Shown piece after piece: positions 17,495 through 26,095 of a DNA stretch of 64,000 bases (positions are counted from its first letter, which is position 1; each line of letters opens with the position of its first letter). The notes beneath the pieces were generated by a model. That model ran no database searches and had not been told where the DNA came from. It saw nothing but the letters and a program-made list of their open reading frames with translations. The stretch comes from Sabulitectum sp964386635 (lineage in GTDB: Bacteria > Fermentibacterota > Fermentibacteria > Fermentibacterales > JCC-6): positions 43,515 through 107,514 of the forward strand of contig CAYLRO010000002.1 of assembly GCA_964386635.1 (NCBI GenBank), in the 5' to 3' direction. The position numbers were made by a program, and so were the translations under genes.

Positions 17495-18202
17495 TTGAAG
17501 ATACCGCTGATCGTGATACCAACTTACAACGAGTTGGAGAACATTAAGGAGATGATACCAAAACTCCTTGATCTGCCTTTGAAGGCCCACGTACTTGTTG
17601 TTGATGACTCAAGTCCTGACGGAACAGGGGAAGCTGTTAAGGCTTTAGCTGATACCGGCAGGGTGCATCTGCTGTCCAGGGCTGTTAAAAACGGTCTTGG
17701 CCAGGCATATGTGGCCGGATTCGGCTGGGCCCTTGAACGGGATTGCTACGATCCTGTAGTTCAGATGGATGCCGATTTTTCTCACAATCCCGAAAAGGTC
17801 CCTGATCTGGTCCGGAGTCTGGAGAGTTTCGACATTGCCATAGGCTCCAGGTATTCAAACGGGGTGAATGTGGTTAACTGGCCTCTCCACCGACTGATGC
17901 TTTCATGGTTCGCTAACAAGTATTCGAAATTCGTAACCGGCCTTCCTGTTGATGATGCCACTGGAGGCTTCAAGGCTTTCAGGCGATCTGCTCTTGAAAA
18001 ACTTGATCTGAGCTCCATCTGCTCTGACGGTTATTCATTCCAGATTGAAGTCACCTACAAGCTCTACAAGGCAGGTTGTTCATTGACCGAGGTTCCCATA
18101 GTTTTTGTAGACCGACATTCAGGAACCAGTAAAATGTCACGATCAATCGTCTGGGAAGCCACCTGGATGGTCTGGCGAATTAGATTCCCCTGGCTTTTCT
18201 GA
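17495..18202 (+). CDS. Dolichol-phosphate mannosyltransferase-like glycosyltransferase (GT2)
   Basis: The 235-residue GT2 enzyme of the DPM1/polyprenol-phosphate transferase type has IPLIVIPTYNELENI at the start, VLVVDDSSPDGTG (donor-binding aspartates), a DxD-like QMDADFSHNP, GSRYSNG, and FKAFRRSALEKL. It lacks C-terminal membrane helices, like DPM1. Likely transfers mannose or another sugar from a nucleotide to polyprenyl phosphate, supplying the GT-C enzymes nearby. The start is TTG at 17495 with GGAGG upstream; longer in-frame versions have no support. The propeller gene follows after nine bases. Confidence 0.9.
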   Translation: MKIPLIVIPTYNELENIKEMIPKLLDLPLKAHVLVVDDSSPDGTGEAVKALADTGRVHLLSRAVKNGLGQAYVAGFGWALERDCYDPVVQMDADFSHNPEKVPDLVRSLESFDIAIGSRYSNGVNVVNWPLHRLMLSWFANKYSKFVTGLPVDDATGGFKAFRRSALEKLDLSSICSDGYSFQIEVTYKLYKAGCSLTEVPIVFVDRHSGTSKMSRSIVWEATWMVWRIRFPWLF

Positions 18203-18211
18203 GAGGACGAA

Positions 18212-20458
18212 ATGCAGATTCTTCTTTGCATGCTGCTGGCAGCTGCCCCTGAATGGGAGCTGACCACCTCGCTTTCCTATATTTACAGTGCGGTTTCTGA
18301 TGGAAACGGCGGAGTCTGGTGCGCTTCTTCCGGAGGTGCATTCCACTACTCTCCCTCAGAGGGAATAGATACGATCTACTCCTGTCCGGAGCAGCTGCCT
18401 CTTCCGGACTGCAGGGATATTCTGAAAGATTCATCGGGAAGGCTCTGGTTTGCAACCGGCGGCGAGGGTCTTGTTATGTTCGACGGTAACAACTGGAGCA
18501 CATACTCAAGCTTTGAAGGTATTCCAGGCCAGGGAATTGTCACCTCTCTGGCTGAGTCTGCCGGTGAGATATGGGTAGGCTGCTCCGGGGGTTTTGCCCA
18601 CGGAGATATTAACGGATTTACTCCTGTCGGTGATGCTCTTTCCGCAGACGATGTGTACTCTGTTTCCACAAGGAATGATACCCTGTGGCTGTGCACCAAT
18701 AAGGGTATCTTTTCTCTCCATGATCCAGGCAACCCCCTTAATCCCGCTTCCTGGGAACACTGGGAGGAAACTCAGTTCCTTCAATTGAGAAAAGTCCGAG
18801 TTGGTACATCAGCGGTTTATGCCTGTGGAGACAGCGGGGCAGTTGCCCTTTCTCCAGGGATGACCAGCTTCCAGTACATTCTGGACTATTCTCAAGCTGC
18901 GGACAGTTCAGTCATCGATATTATGGAGACTGGTTCAGGCCTTCTTGCAGCCTGCAGGGGAATTGTTTACCGGCAGGCTGGAGAGTCCTGGGAAAAGGAG
19001 GGCACAGGGCTTCCAATGTTCTACTGGCCTACCTGTCTCTTCGAAATCGATGAAACCGTTCACTGCGGATTCACCTACCAGACAACTCTTGGCAACCTGG
19101 TAAATACACAATCAGGCCTTGGTTTTTACTCTCTTTCTCAGAACATCTGGACCAATTTTACCATTCCAGGGCTGCAGAGTACCCGGGTTCATCAGATGGC
19201 TTCTGCAGATGACGGCAGGCTGTATGCTGCAACCTATCAAAGAGGAGTTCAGGCCTACTATCCGGGGTATGGCTGGAGAGGCTACGAATCTGAAGACGGC
19301 ATGCCCAGCGGATTTCAAACATTCTCTTTAACAGAGGATCCTGATAACGGGATATGGGCTTCTTCTTATCATTACGGACTATCCTGGATAAGGGATAACG
19401 GTGACTGGTTCAGTGAAGGCGACACTATCATCACATTTGTACGGGACTCTATCGAGAACTACGGTCCGAACACAACCATTGTCCTTGCTCCTATTCCCAA
19501 CAACCAGCCTGTGATAATGGCAAATCAGAGCAATGGTGTCTGGGTTGGATTCGAGCAGTTTGATCCTGCAGGCGCACCTGATGAATCCAGCGGTATTCTC
19601 GGTATGAACGGGGATCCTCTGGGAACAATGAACTGGGCAGGAAGAACTGAAAACAGTGGAATCGCTGCTGTAAGCATTCAGAGCCTCTACCCGGTGAGCA
19701 ATGACAGTCTCTGGATCTCATTCAAGAACGGCGGCGGCTGTCAGCTGCTGGTTCACTCGGGAAATCCAGCAGATGACTCAGAGGATACCTGGTATCCAGG
19801 TTCAGGAGTTGCATACTCAACAGTAGACGGCCTTCCCTCCGGAGAGGTTTTCTGCTTCACCAGTCTTCCTGGAGTGGGGCTTATTGCAGGCACTTCTTCA
19901 GGTCTGGCAAAGTGGACAGGTTCAGGTTTCACAGAGTACGGAGACATTACGGAACCTGTTAAGACCATGTACCCTGACCGGACAGGCAGACTCTGGTGTT
20001 TAAGCGAATCCGGGATTTACCGGGTGATTGACGGTGAATCCAGCATTTTCAACGCTCTGAACAGTGATTTCAAGCCTTCAACACCTTACGACAGGGAGTA
20101 TTCAACAGAAGACGAGATCAGCGGCGGGGTTTTCTTTTCCTCGATCAAGGGCTTATGGACTGTGTTTCAGGCCGGTGATGGAGGCAGTCAGAACGGTTCG
20201 GGCCTCAGCTTCTATCCTCAGCCCTTCATATACGGAGAAGATGTCCTGTATTTCACAGGACCTGAAGAGAACATACCGGTAACTGTGGATTTCTTCCGGC
20301 TTTCAGGTTCTTATGCGGGAACTGTTGAAGCAACATCAGTTTCCCAGTGGAGCTGGGACGGCAGCCTGAATAACAAAATTGTGGCTTCTGGTGTGTACAT
20401 TGTAATAGTTACCGTGGGAGATACGGTGTTTACTGAAAAGATAACGGTGGTAAGATGA
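18212..20458 (+). CDS. Large secreted beta-propeller (Reg_prop-like) protein with FlgD-Ig-like C-terminus
   Basis: The 748-residue protein has a very short signal-like start (MQILLCMLLAAAPEW) without basic residues. Repeats of the two-component-regulator-propeller type follow: GGVWCASSGGAFHYSP, GRLWFATGGEGLVMFDG, GEIWVGCSGGFAHG, RLWCLSESGIYRV. The last 85 residues form a FlgD-Ig or type-IX-sorting-like module: SFYPQPFIYGEDVLYF, SQWSWDGSLNNKIVASGVYI, ending VFTEKITVVR. No kinase or transmembrane domain is attached, so it is a stand-alone secreted propeller. A second copy of this architecture lies at 27920 in the same glycan locus. Role unknown, perhaps surface adhesion or scaffold. It overlaps the next gene's ATG by four bases. 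Confidence 0.75.
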   Translation: MQILLCMLLAAAPEWELTTSLSYIYSAVSDGNGGVWCASSGGAFHYSPSEGIDTIYSCPEQLPLPDCRDILKDSSGRLWFATGGEGLVMFDGNNWSTYSSFEGIPGQGIVTSLAESAGEIWVGCSGGFAHGDINGFTPVGDALSADDVYSVSTRNDTLWLCTNKGIFSLHDPGNPLNPASWEHWEETQFLQLRKVRVGTSAVYACGDSGAVALSPGMTSFQYILDYSQAADSSVIDIMETGSGLLAACRGIVYRQAGESWEKEGTGLPMFYWPTCLFEIDETVHCGFTYQTTLGNLVNTQSGLGFYSLSQNIWTNFTIPGLQSTRVHQMASADDGRLYAATYQRGVQAYYPGYGWRGYESEDGMPSGFQTFSLTEDPDNGIWASSYHYGLSWIRDNGDWFSEGDTIITFVRDSIENYGPNTTIVLAPIPNNQPVIMANQSNGVWVGFEQFDPAGAPDESSGILGMNGDPLGTMNWAGRTENSGIAAVSIQSLYPVSNDSLWISFKNGGGCQLLVHSGNPADDSEDTWYPGSGVAYSTVDGLPSGEVFCFTSLPGVGLIAGTSSGLAKWTGSGFTEYGDITEPVKTMYPDRTGRLWCLSESGIYRVIDGESSIFNALNSDFKPSTPYDREYSTEDEISGGVFFSSIKGLWTVFQAGDGGSQNGSGLSFYPQPFIYGEDVLYFTGPEENIPVTVDFFRLSGSYAGTVEATSVSQWSWDGSLNNKIVASGVYIVIVTVGDTVFTEKITVVR

Positions 20459-21435
20459 GCGGACTGACCGTAAGAAGAATTACACATGATGACCTGCCTG
20501 CCTGGACTTCTTTCGTTGAAACGTCCAACAATGGAACGATCTTTCATACCCCTGCCTTTCTTGATTATCACCCGGATGGACGGTTCAACAATTACCATCT
20601 GCTGGTAACAGGCAGTAATGGAAGCATTGTGGCGGTGGTGCCTGCAGCTCTTTCTGAGATAGACGGTGAAACATGGTTCAGAAGTTACCCCGGGGCATCC
20701 TATGGAGGTCCTGTTTTTGATGACCGTATGGGTCTGGACAAGGTACAGAAGATTATAGATTCACTAATTGTCTACTGCAGAAAGCAGGGATTTGCCGGCA
20801 TTGAAATGACACCGCCGCCGTTGTGCTATTTCAGAAGACCCCATAACTACATCGACTTTTCTCTTGTCAGAAAAGGCTTCGGGTACAAGAAAAGGGAACT
20901 GACAGGTGTGATAGACCTCAGGCGGCTGGGGGAAGAGATAGACCTGGGCTTCACCCAGTCTGCAAAAAGAGGAGTGAAGAAGGCTGTTAAATCAGGACTG
21001 ACGGTTATAGAGGACAACGACTATTCCAGGTTTTATCCTGTACTTGCCAACAACCTTAAAGACCGGCACAACGTAAAGCCCACCCACTCCCTTGAAGAGC
21101 TTAATCGCCTCAGGGATATTCTGGGCCAGCCAGCTGTCAGACAGTTCATTACAGTGAATCCTGAGGGTGAGGTACTTGCAGGGATGATAATGTTTCACTG
21201 CAACCCAAGAACCACACTTGCATTCTATATCTCCCACAACGAGCAGCATCAGGCCATGCGCCCGGTGAACCTTGTTTACAGAGAAGTAATCGACTGGGCC
21301 AGAAAGATGGGCTACCACTATCTGGATCTGGGAACCTACACCCTTGATATGGAGGTCAATTACGGCCTCTGCAGGTTCAAGGAGTCCTTCTCCGCAAGAG
21401 GACAGTTCAGAAATACTTTCAAAGGCAGGATCTGA
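20455..21435 (+). CDS. FemAB/GNAT-type acyl- or aminoacyl-transferase
   Basis: The 326-residue protein has the doubled GNAT fold of FemAB-like transferases. Motifs include FHTPAFLDYHPDGRF near residue 30, GASYGGPVF, FTQSAKRGVKKAVKSG (comparable to the KxRRxIRKAxK region), AGMIMFHCNPRTTLAFYIS, and a C-terminal LDLGTYTLDMEVNYGLCRFK resembling the family's FDFGxxxxx-GxxxFK ending. FemAB proteins add amino acids to peptidoglycan, while BioF2/CelD-like members in polysaccharide loci are thought to acylate sugars. Position in a glycan cluster and ATGA overlap with the propeller gene favour a surface-polymer role. Cytoplasmic. Confidence 0.8.
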   Translation: MSGLTVRRITHDDLPAWTSFVETSNNGTIFHTPAFLDYHPDGRFNNYHLLVTGSNGSIVAVVPAALSEIDGETWFRSYPGASYGGPVFDDRMGLDKVQKIIDSLIVYCRKQGFAGIEMTPPPLCYFRRPHNYIDFSLVRKGFGYKKRELTGVIDLRRLGEEIDLGFTQSAKRGVKKAVKSGLTVIEDNDYSRFYPVLANNLKDRHNVKPTHSLEELNRLRDILGQPAVRQFITVNPEGEVLAGMIMFHCNPRTTLAFYISHNEQHQAMRPVNLVYREVIDWARKMGYHYLDLGTYTLDMEVNYGLCRFKESFSARGQFRNTFKGRI

Positions 21436-21440
21436 GCCCA

Positions 21441-22673
21441 ATGACTTCCAGAGTTATTCCAGTATGGATCGGGCTTCTGCTGATGTTTTTCGGTGGAAGA
21501 CTGATGACTACTGATGTTGCTGCCCAGTATCAGGTTGCAGAATCGGTATTCGGTTCCAGACAGCTGTTCACTTCTGAGTACGGCTGGCAGGTGTCAGGAG
21601 TTCGATCTGATTCCTATGTACCTCATGCTCCCGGATATTCCGCTTTGCTTCTTCCGTCTGCAGGGCTCGGTCTTCTTCTGGGAGTTTCCGCCGGAAAGGT
21701 TCTCGCAGCTCTCACAAGCTCTGTGATGAGCCTTCTGCTTATTATTGCTCTGAAGAAACTTGCCGAAGGATTCATGGGACCTGTGAGTGATATGCGATTT
21801 CTTGCAGTTTCTGTTGGAACAATGGCCCTGATTTATGCCAGGCTGCCATACGATGTTACCTCTGCAACTGCACTGGCTCTCTGGGGTGCATGGTTCATGC
21901 ATACCGGAAAACCGTTTCACGCAGGTATGCTTTTCGGGTCAGCTCTTTTCATTCGTCCCGACATGGCGGTAATGATACCGATCTACTGGGCAGACGAGCA
22001 TCCGCTGAAGAAGTTCATACCGTTTGCCGCAGGAGTTTTCCCGTTTGTGCTGGGCCTTCTGGCATACAATCACTACAGATTCGGTTCTGTTTTTACTGAC
22101 GGCCATAACCAGGACCCCGCCATTGCAGTGGACATGTACAGCAGAGGAATCCCCGGGCTTCTTTTCAGCCCTGGAAAAGGGTTGTTCTGGTATGCACCGT
22201 TGACCATTGTGGCCATTTTTCACTGTGGAGACTGGCGGTTCTGGAGTCCCCTTGTGTTTTCTCTGGTAATCCACGGCTTCCTTCACGACTGGACCGGTGG
22301 AACAGGCTGGGGTCCCAGGTTCCTCTTTCCGGTGCTTCCGGTTCTCTTCATGCCTCTCATGCGTTCCGGCACTGGAGGAAAGCTCTTCAAGGTGCTTGCT
22401 GTTGTTTCCCTGCTCATTGCACTTGCAGCTTCTGTAACTGATACCAATTCCCTTGAAAGGGAGCTTGGACACGACGATTTCGACACCCAGTCCAGACAGA
22501 GCCTGGTCTGGTCACCTGACAGATCACCGCTTCTTCATACAATCCTGCATCCTGACATTCTTAACCCTGATATTCTCGGTTATCACGCCCTGGGGATTCC
22601 CGGAGCTTTAATACAGATACTCGCCGGCGGAGGAATACTGTTCTACGCATGGAAAGGCAGAAAATTCCCATGA
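21441..22673 (+). CDS. GT-C polytopic glycosyltransferase-like membrane protein
   Basis: The 410-residue protein has about ten hydrophobic segments. A signal-like first helix (PVWIGLLLMFFGGRLM) is followed by an acidic loop TTDVAAQYQVAESV, where GT-C enzymes carry their catalytic Asp. Later motifs include PHAPGYSALLLP, GMLFGSALFIRPDMAV, FRFG-like NHYRFGSVFTDGH and GWGPRFLFPVLPVLFMP, common in bacterial GT39/GT87-like transferases. Probably uses a polyprenyl-phosphate sugar donor, which the DPM1-like enzyme at 17495 could supply, to glycosylate a periplasmic acceptor. It overlaps the next glycosyltransferase gene by ATGA. Confidence 0.7.
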   Translation: MTSRVIPVWIGLLLMFFGGRLMTTDVAAQYQVAESVFGSRQLFTSEYGWQVSGVRSDSYVPHAPGYSALLLPSAGLGLLLGVSAGKVLAALTSSVMSLLLIIALKKLAEGFMGPVSDMRFLAVSVGTMALIYARLPYDVTSATALALWGAWFMHTGKPFHAGMLFGSALFIRPDMAVMIPIYWADEHPLKKFIPFAAGVFPFVLGLLAYNHYRFGSVFTDGHNQDPAIAVDMYSRGIPGLLFSPGKGLFWYAPLTIVAIFHCGDWRFWSPLVFSLVIHGFLHDWTGGTGWGPRFLFPVLPVLFMPLMRSGTGGKLFKVLAVVSLLIALAASVTDTNSLERELGHDDFDTQSRQSLVWSPDRSPLLHTILHPDILNPDILGYHALGIPGALIQILAGGGILFYAWKGRKFP

Positions 22674-23743
22674 AGATTCTCCATCTATCTCCCCAGAATT
22701 ACACAGGTATACTAACGCTATATGTAAAGGGGCACAGGGCTCTGGGGCACAACAGCCGACTGGCCACATTTTACCGTGCAAAGAATCTCTATCCAGAGGA
22801 CATCTGCCTCAACCTTCCCTTCGTAGGCCCCATGGAGTGGTTGTGGAAAGTCAAGAGACTTATCCGAAGCGGCAGTCTGAAGGTTCCTTTCACCGGTACA
22901 TCTGAACGGATATTCTGGTCTCCTTCAAGGGCGGAGAGAGTGCTCATGGGGTTAAGGGATATTGTCTGGAACCCGATTCTCAGGAAAGCCGAGAAGAAAT
23001 ACAGCTTCAGCGAATACGATATCCAGGTTCTGGAAGGAGGAATGAGCTTTTTCCGTGACGGTAGAGATGTGAAGCTCCTCAGAGAGAGAGGGGGGCATAT
23101 TGTCTCAAACTACCATGGACTCGACCTTCGTATGAGAGGGGCTATCAAGCCGGTCTGGGATGTTACTGAACTGCACACTACCTGCGAATTTGATCTCTAT
23201 CTGAGGTATCCCGAGCTGGAGTATCTGTTTCTTCCATTTGACAGCTCACTTGTGCCCGGGGCAAATCCCACAGGTGACACAATCAGGATCTGCCATGCTC
23301 CCAGGATCAGAGCGGTAAAGGGTACCGAAAAGATTCTTGCTGCAGTGGAGAGCCTTTCCAGGAAGCTTCCGGTGGAGATGGTGCTTATTGAAAACATGTC
23401 CCACAGTGAGGCAATCAGGATGAAGGCATCCTGTCATATCGCAGTGGACCAGATGTCAACAGGAGATATGGGATACGGAGTGAATTCACTGGAAACTCTG
23501 GCCATGGGGATCTGCACTGTTACTAATCTCTCAGATATTTACCAGGATTTTATTCCTGACCATCCCTTTGCCGTTTCAACACCTGAGAATCTGGAGAAAG
23601 TCCTGAGAGAGCTTGTTCTGGACAGTGACCTGAGAAACAGATACGCTGCTGCGGGACCTCCCTGGATAGAAAAAACTCACCACTGGAAAACAGTGGCAGA
23701 GACAATGCACAGAAGGTACAGGGAGCTTGGATGGGAGAAGTAG
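22670..23743 (+). CDS. GT-B glycosyltransferase
   Basis: About 357 residues with a GT-B layout. The N-terminal Rossmann half starts MKILHLSPQNYTGI. The C-terminal half has IRICHAPRIRAVKGTEKILAA (KGT loop), then VEMVLIENMSHSEAI, ADQM-like HIAVDQMSTGDMGYGVNSLETLAMG (the sugar-nucleotide binding E of GT4-like enzymes) and FAVSTPENLEKVLREL. Substrate unknown. The ATG at 22670 forms an ATGA overlap with the previous stop and is preferred over the ATG at 22649. The last 13 bases overlap the flippase gene. Confidence 0.8.
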   Translation: MKILHLSPQNYTGILTLYVKGHRALGHNSRLATFYRAKNLYPEDICLNLPFVGPMEWLWKVKRLIRSGSLKVPFTGTSERIFWSPSRAERVLMGLRDIVWNPILRKAEKKYSFSEYDIQVLEGGMSFFRDGRDVKLLRERGGHIVSNYHGLDLRMRGAIKPVWDVTELHTTCEFDLYLRYPELEYLFLPFDSSLVPGANPTGDTIRICHAPRIRAVKGTEKILAAVESLSRKLPVEMVLIENMSHSEAIRMKASCHIAVDQMSTGDMGYGVNSLETLAMGICTVTNLSDIYQDFIPDHPFAVSTPENLEKVLRELVLDSDLRNRYAAAGPPWIEKTHHWKTVAETMHRRYRELGWEK

Positions 23744-25167
23744 GAGTGTCTGGAAGAAAGGATCTGGCAAGGGAGACCATTCTGTACGGTCTTGCAATGG
23801 TTGTCAGCGGCCTGGTTCAGTTCGCCTTCCTTCCTTTCATGAGCGCGTTCCTCTCACCGGAGCAGGCTGGAGCTCTGGGTGTTATCAGAATCATAAGTGA
23901 GATTATAGCTGGCGTTGTGGTTCTCGGTCTTCCTGCTGCAATTGTCAGATCGTGGCATGGAACCCGGAGTCACAGAGCAATTCTTAAAAGAGCTTTTCTT
24001 CTACCGCTGATTCCTCTGGCCTTATGCATTGTATTACTCATGTTCTTCAGCGGTAACCTGTCCGGGATCCTCCAGATTGGAGATCCGTCACTGCTCTTCC
24101 ATGCCCTGGCTCTTGGTGCAGGTGCTGCAATGCTGCAGGTTGCCCTCTCCATGCCAAGGGCAAAGGGTATGGCAGGTACATTCTTTTCCATACAGTTCAC
24201 CAGAGGAATGATCTCCCTGGGACTTCTCTTTGTTCTGCTTTCAGGAGTCCGGGGTTCTGAAGCGCTTTCAGCATTTCTTGAAGCCAGGTGGATACCCACA
24301 ATAGCAGCTGCAGTTTTCACCTTTATTTTCATGTGGTTTGCTACAGCAGATTCTGAAAAGAGGCATGATTCCAGGGGACTTACCGGAGAGATGCTGGTTT
24401 TCAGCCTTCCTCTGGTGCCTGCAAGCCTCGCTCTGCTGGTTCTTTCAAGTGCAGACATGTTCATGCTGAGAACAATAAGCACAGACCTGGCTCAAAGCGG
24501 CTGGTATGAATGGGCAGGCCGAGCGGTTCTTGTAATCACTCCTCTGACCATCGGTTTCAGCATGGCCTGGCAGAGGTACATTTTCAGAAAGAAGAAGCAT
24601 GGCGGAAGCATGGAGGAACTGGGGCGCAGTGCTCTCCTTTTTATGATATCCGTTACCTGGGCCGCCATGATTCTGGCTCTCCTTTCAACGGAGATCGTAT
24701 CTGTTTTCGGCGGTGGAGAGTGGCTTCCTGCAGTTAAAGTGATTCCATGGCTCGCCGGTGCCACAGCAACATATGCTCTATTCACCGTTTCTCAGACTGC
24801 GCCGCTTCTTACAGGACAAACCAGGTACATAGGATGGATGACAGCCTTTGGCGCAATGCTGAACATCGGCTTCAATCTCAGGCTTATTCCTGTTGCAGGT
24901 GCGGTAGGTGCTGCTTTTGCAACTCTTGCAACAAACATGTTCATGGCTCTCTCTCTGTTCTGGATAGGCAGAAAAGTATTCCCGGTAAACTTCTTTGCCG
25001 TGGCTGCTCTTGTTTTCTTTCCGGTTGTTTCAGGTATTCTCGCAGGACTGCCTCCTCAGGGCAGGGTGATAGCAGTGCTGGCGGGAACCGTACTCACAGT
25101 TCTTCTTCTGGGGGTTCTCAGGTCGCTGGGCACCTCAGACCTTCTTAAGGATACAGGCGATGTGTGA
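23731..25167 (+). CDS. Wzx-like polysaccharide flippase (MOP superfamily), copy 1
   Basis: The 478-residue protein has about 12-14 hydrophobic helices in the MOP/MATE-like pattern. It starts ARETILYGLAMVVSGLVQFA with LSPEQAGALGVIRIISEI, the usual Wzx first-helix pair, and continues with SLPLVPASLALLVLSSADMFML at mid-protein and GRAVLVITPLTIGFSMAWQR. Flips lipid-linked oligosaccharide across the inner membrane. A second flippase is encoded at 35182, so two repeat units or two polymers may be handled. It overlaps neighbours on both sides (13 and 8 bases). Confidence 0.85.
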   Translation: MGEVGVSGRKDLARETILYGLAMVVSGLVQFAFLPFMSAFLSPEQAGALGVIRIISEIIAGVVVLGLPAAIVRSWHGTRSHRAILKRAFLLPLIPLALCIVLLMFFSGNLSGILQIGDPSLLFHALALGAGAAMLQVALSMPRAKGMAGTFFSIQFTRGMISLGLLFVLLSGVRGSEALSAFLEARWIPTIAAAVFTFIFMWFATADSEKRHDSRGLTGEMLVFSLPLVPASLALLVLSSADMFMLRTISTDLAQSGWYEWAGRAVLVITPLTIGFSMAWQRYIFRKKKHGGSMEELGRSALLFMISVTWAAMILALLSTEIVSVFGGGEWLPAVKVIPWLAGATATYALFTVSQTAPLLTGQTRYIGWMTAFGAMLNIGFNLRLIPVAGAVGAAFATLATNMFMALSLFWIGRKVFPVNFFAVAALVFFPVVSGILAGLPPQGRVIAVLAGTVLTVLLLGVLRSLGTSDLLKDTGDV

Positions 25168-26095
25168 GATTTCTGTTCAGGTTCCGGTGAAGAATGGCGG
25201 AGAGCCTTTCAGGAGGTTTCTTAAAAGCCTGGCTGCCCAGGATTTCAAAGGAAAATGGGAGCTGATAATAGTGGATGACGGAAGCAGCAGCCCGGTTGAA
25301 AGGGAATTTTCCCGGGAGCTTTCTTCCCTGCCGGATAACTGCAGAACAGGAATCATCCGGATGGATCCTGGTGGCAACAGGCCACTGGCAAGGAATGCTG
25401 CTCTTGAGTCTTCAACTGCTGATGTGGCGCTGCTGATGGACGCAGATCTGGAGTTTTCACCGGATCTACTCCGGAAACATTTTGAAGTGCGTCAGTCAAC
25501 CGGAGCTGATGTTGTTATGGGCAGGAGGATCAATGGATGGAGTCAGGACGCCACTCCCTGGCAGAAGTGGATGGATACCAGAGCTATGGGAAATAATCCT
25601 GCCGGGCAGTTTCCCGGGAAATACTTCATTACAGGGAATCTGTCGGTAACAAACAGCCTTCTTCTCAGGGCAGGGGGGTTTGATCCCGAGATCAACCGGT
25701 ACGGTGGTGAAGACACTGAAATGGGCCTTAGGCTCGAGGCCATGGATACCGGTTTTTACTGGGAACCGGCTCTTTCAGTGAACCATCTGGACCATGTAAC
25801 CGTGAGAAAGCACTCGGAGAAGATGCTGGAGTACGGAGGAAGCGGTCTCAGGTATACGCTGAAGAAGCATCCTGCTGCAAGAGGCCTTCTTGGCAGCCGA
25901 TGGGTGGAACCTGTTTTCAGCAGCCCATTGTACCTTGCACCTGTAAGAATCTTTACCGCTGTTGCTCTGGTACCCTGGATATACAGGTTCGCACTGAAAA
26001 CAGCTGAAACAGTGGGTGGTCCGCAGGTTCTCTTTACCTGGCTTTCTGCAGGGGCATGTCTTGCCGGCCTTAAGGGGAAGGAGCTTGATCTGTGA
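25160..26095 (+). CDS. Glycosyltransferase family 2
   Basis: The 311-residue GT-A enzyme has VQVPVKNGGEPFRRFLKSL, WELIIVDDGSSSPVE, NRPLARNAALESSTAD, the DxD motif in LLMDADLEF, and a galactosyltransferase-like C-terminal segment ITGNLSVTNSLLLRAGGFDP with GGEDTEMGLRLE. This two-part pattern is typical of GT2 enzymes with a GT7-type C-terminal region, such as chondroitin-polymerase-like ones. Cytoplasmic face of the membrane. It overlaps wzx by eight bases and murB by four. Confidence 0.9.
   Translation: MCEISVQVPVKNGGEPFRRFLKSLAAQDFKGKWELIIVDDGSSSPVEREFSRELSSLPDNCRTGIIRMDPGGNRPLARNAALESSTADVALLMDADLEFSPDLLRKHFEVRQSTGADVVMGRRINGWSQDATPWQKWMDTRAMGNNPAGQFPGKYFITGNLSVTNSLLLRAGGFDPEINRYGGEDTEMGLRLEAMDTGFYWEPALSVNHLDHVTVRKHSEKMLEYGGSGLRYTLKKHPAARGLLGSRWVEPVFSSPLYLAPVRIFTAVALVPWIYRFALKTAETVGGPQVLFTWLSAGACLAGLKGKELDL

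Noticed and set aside
18212..20458. Hybrid two-component sensor
   Set aside because: Only the propeller blades match; no histidine kinase, receiver or transmembrane region is present.
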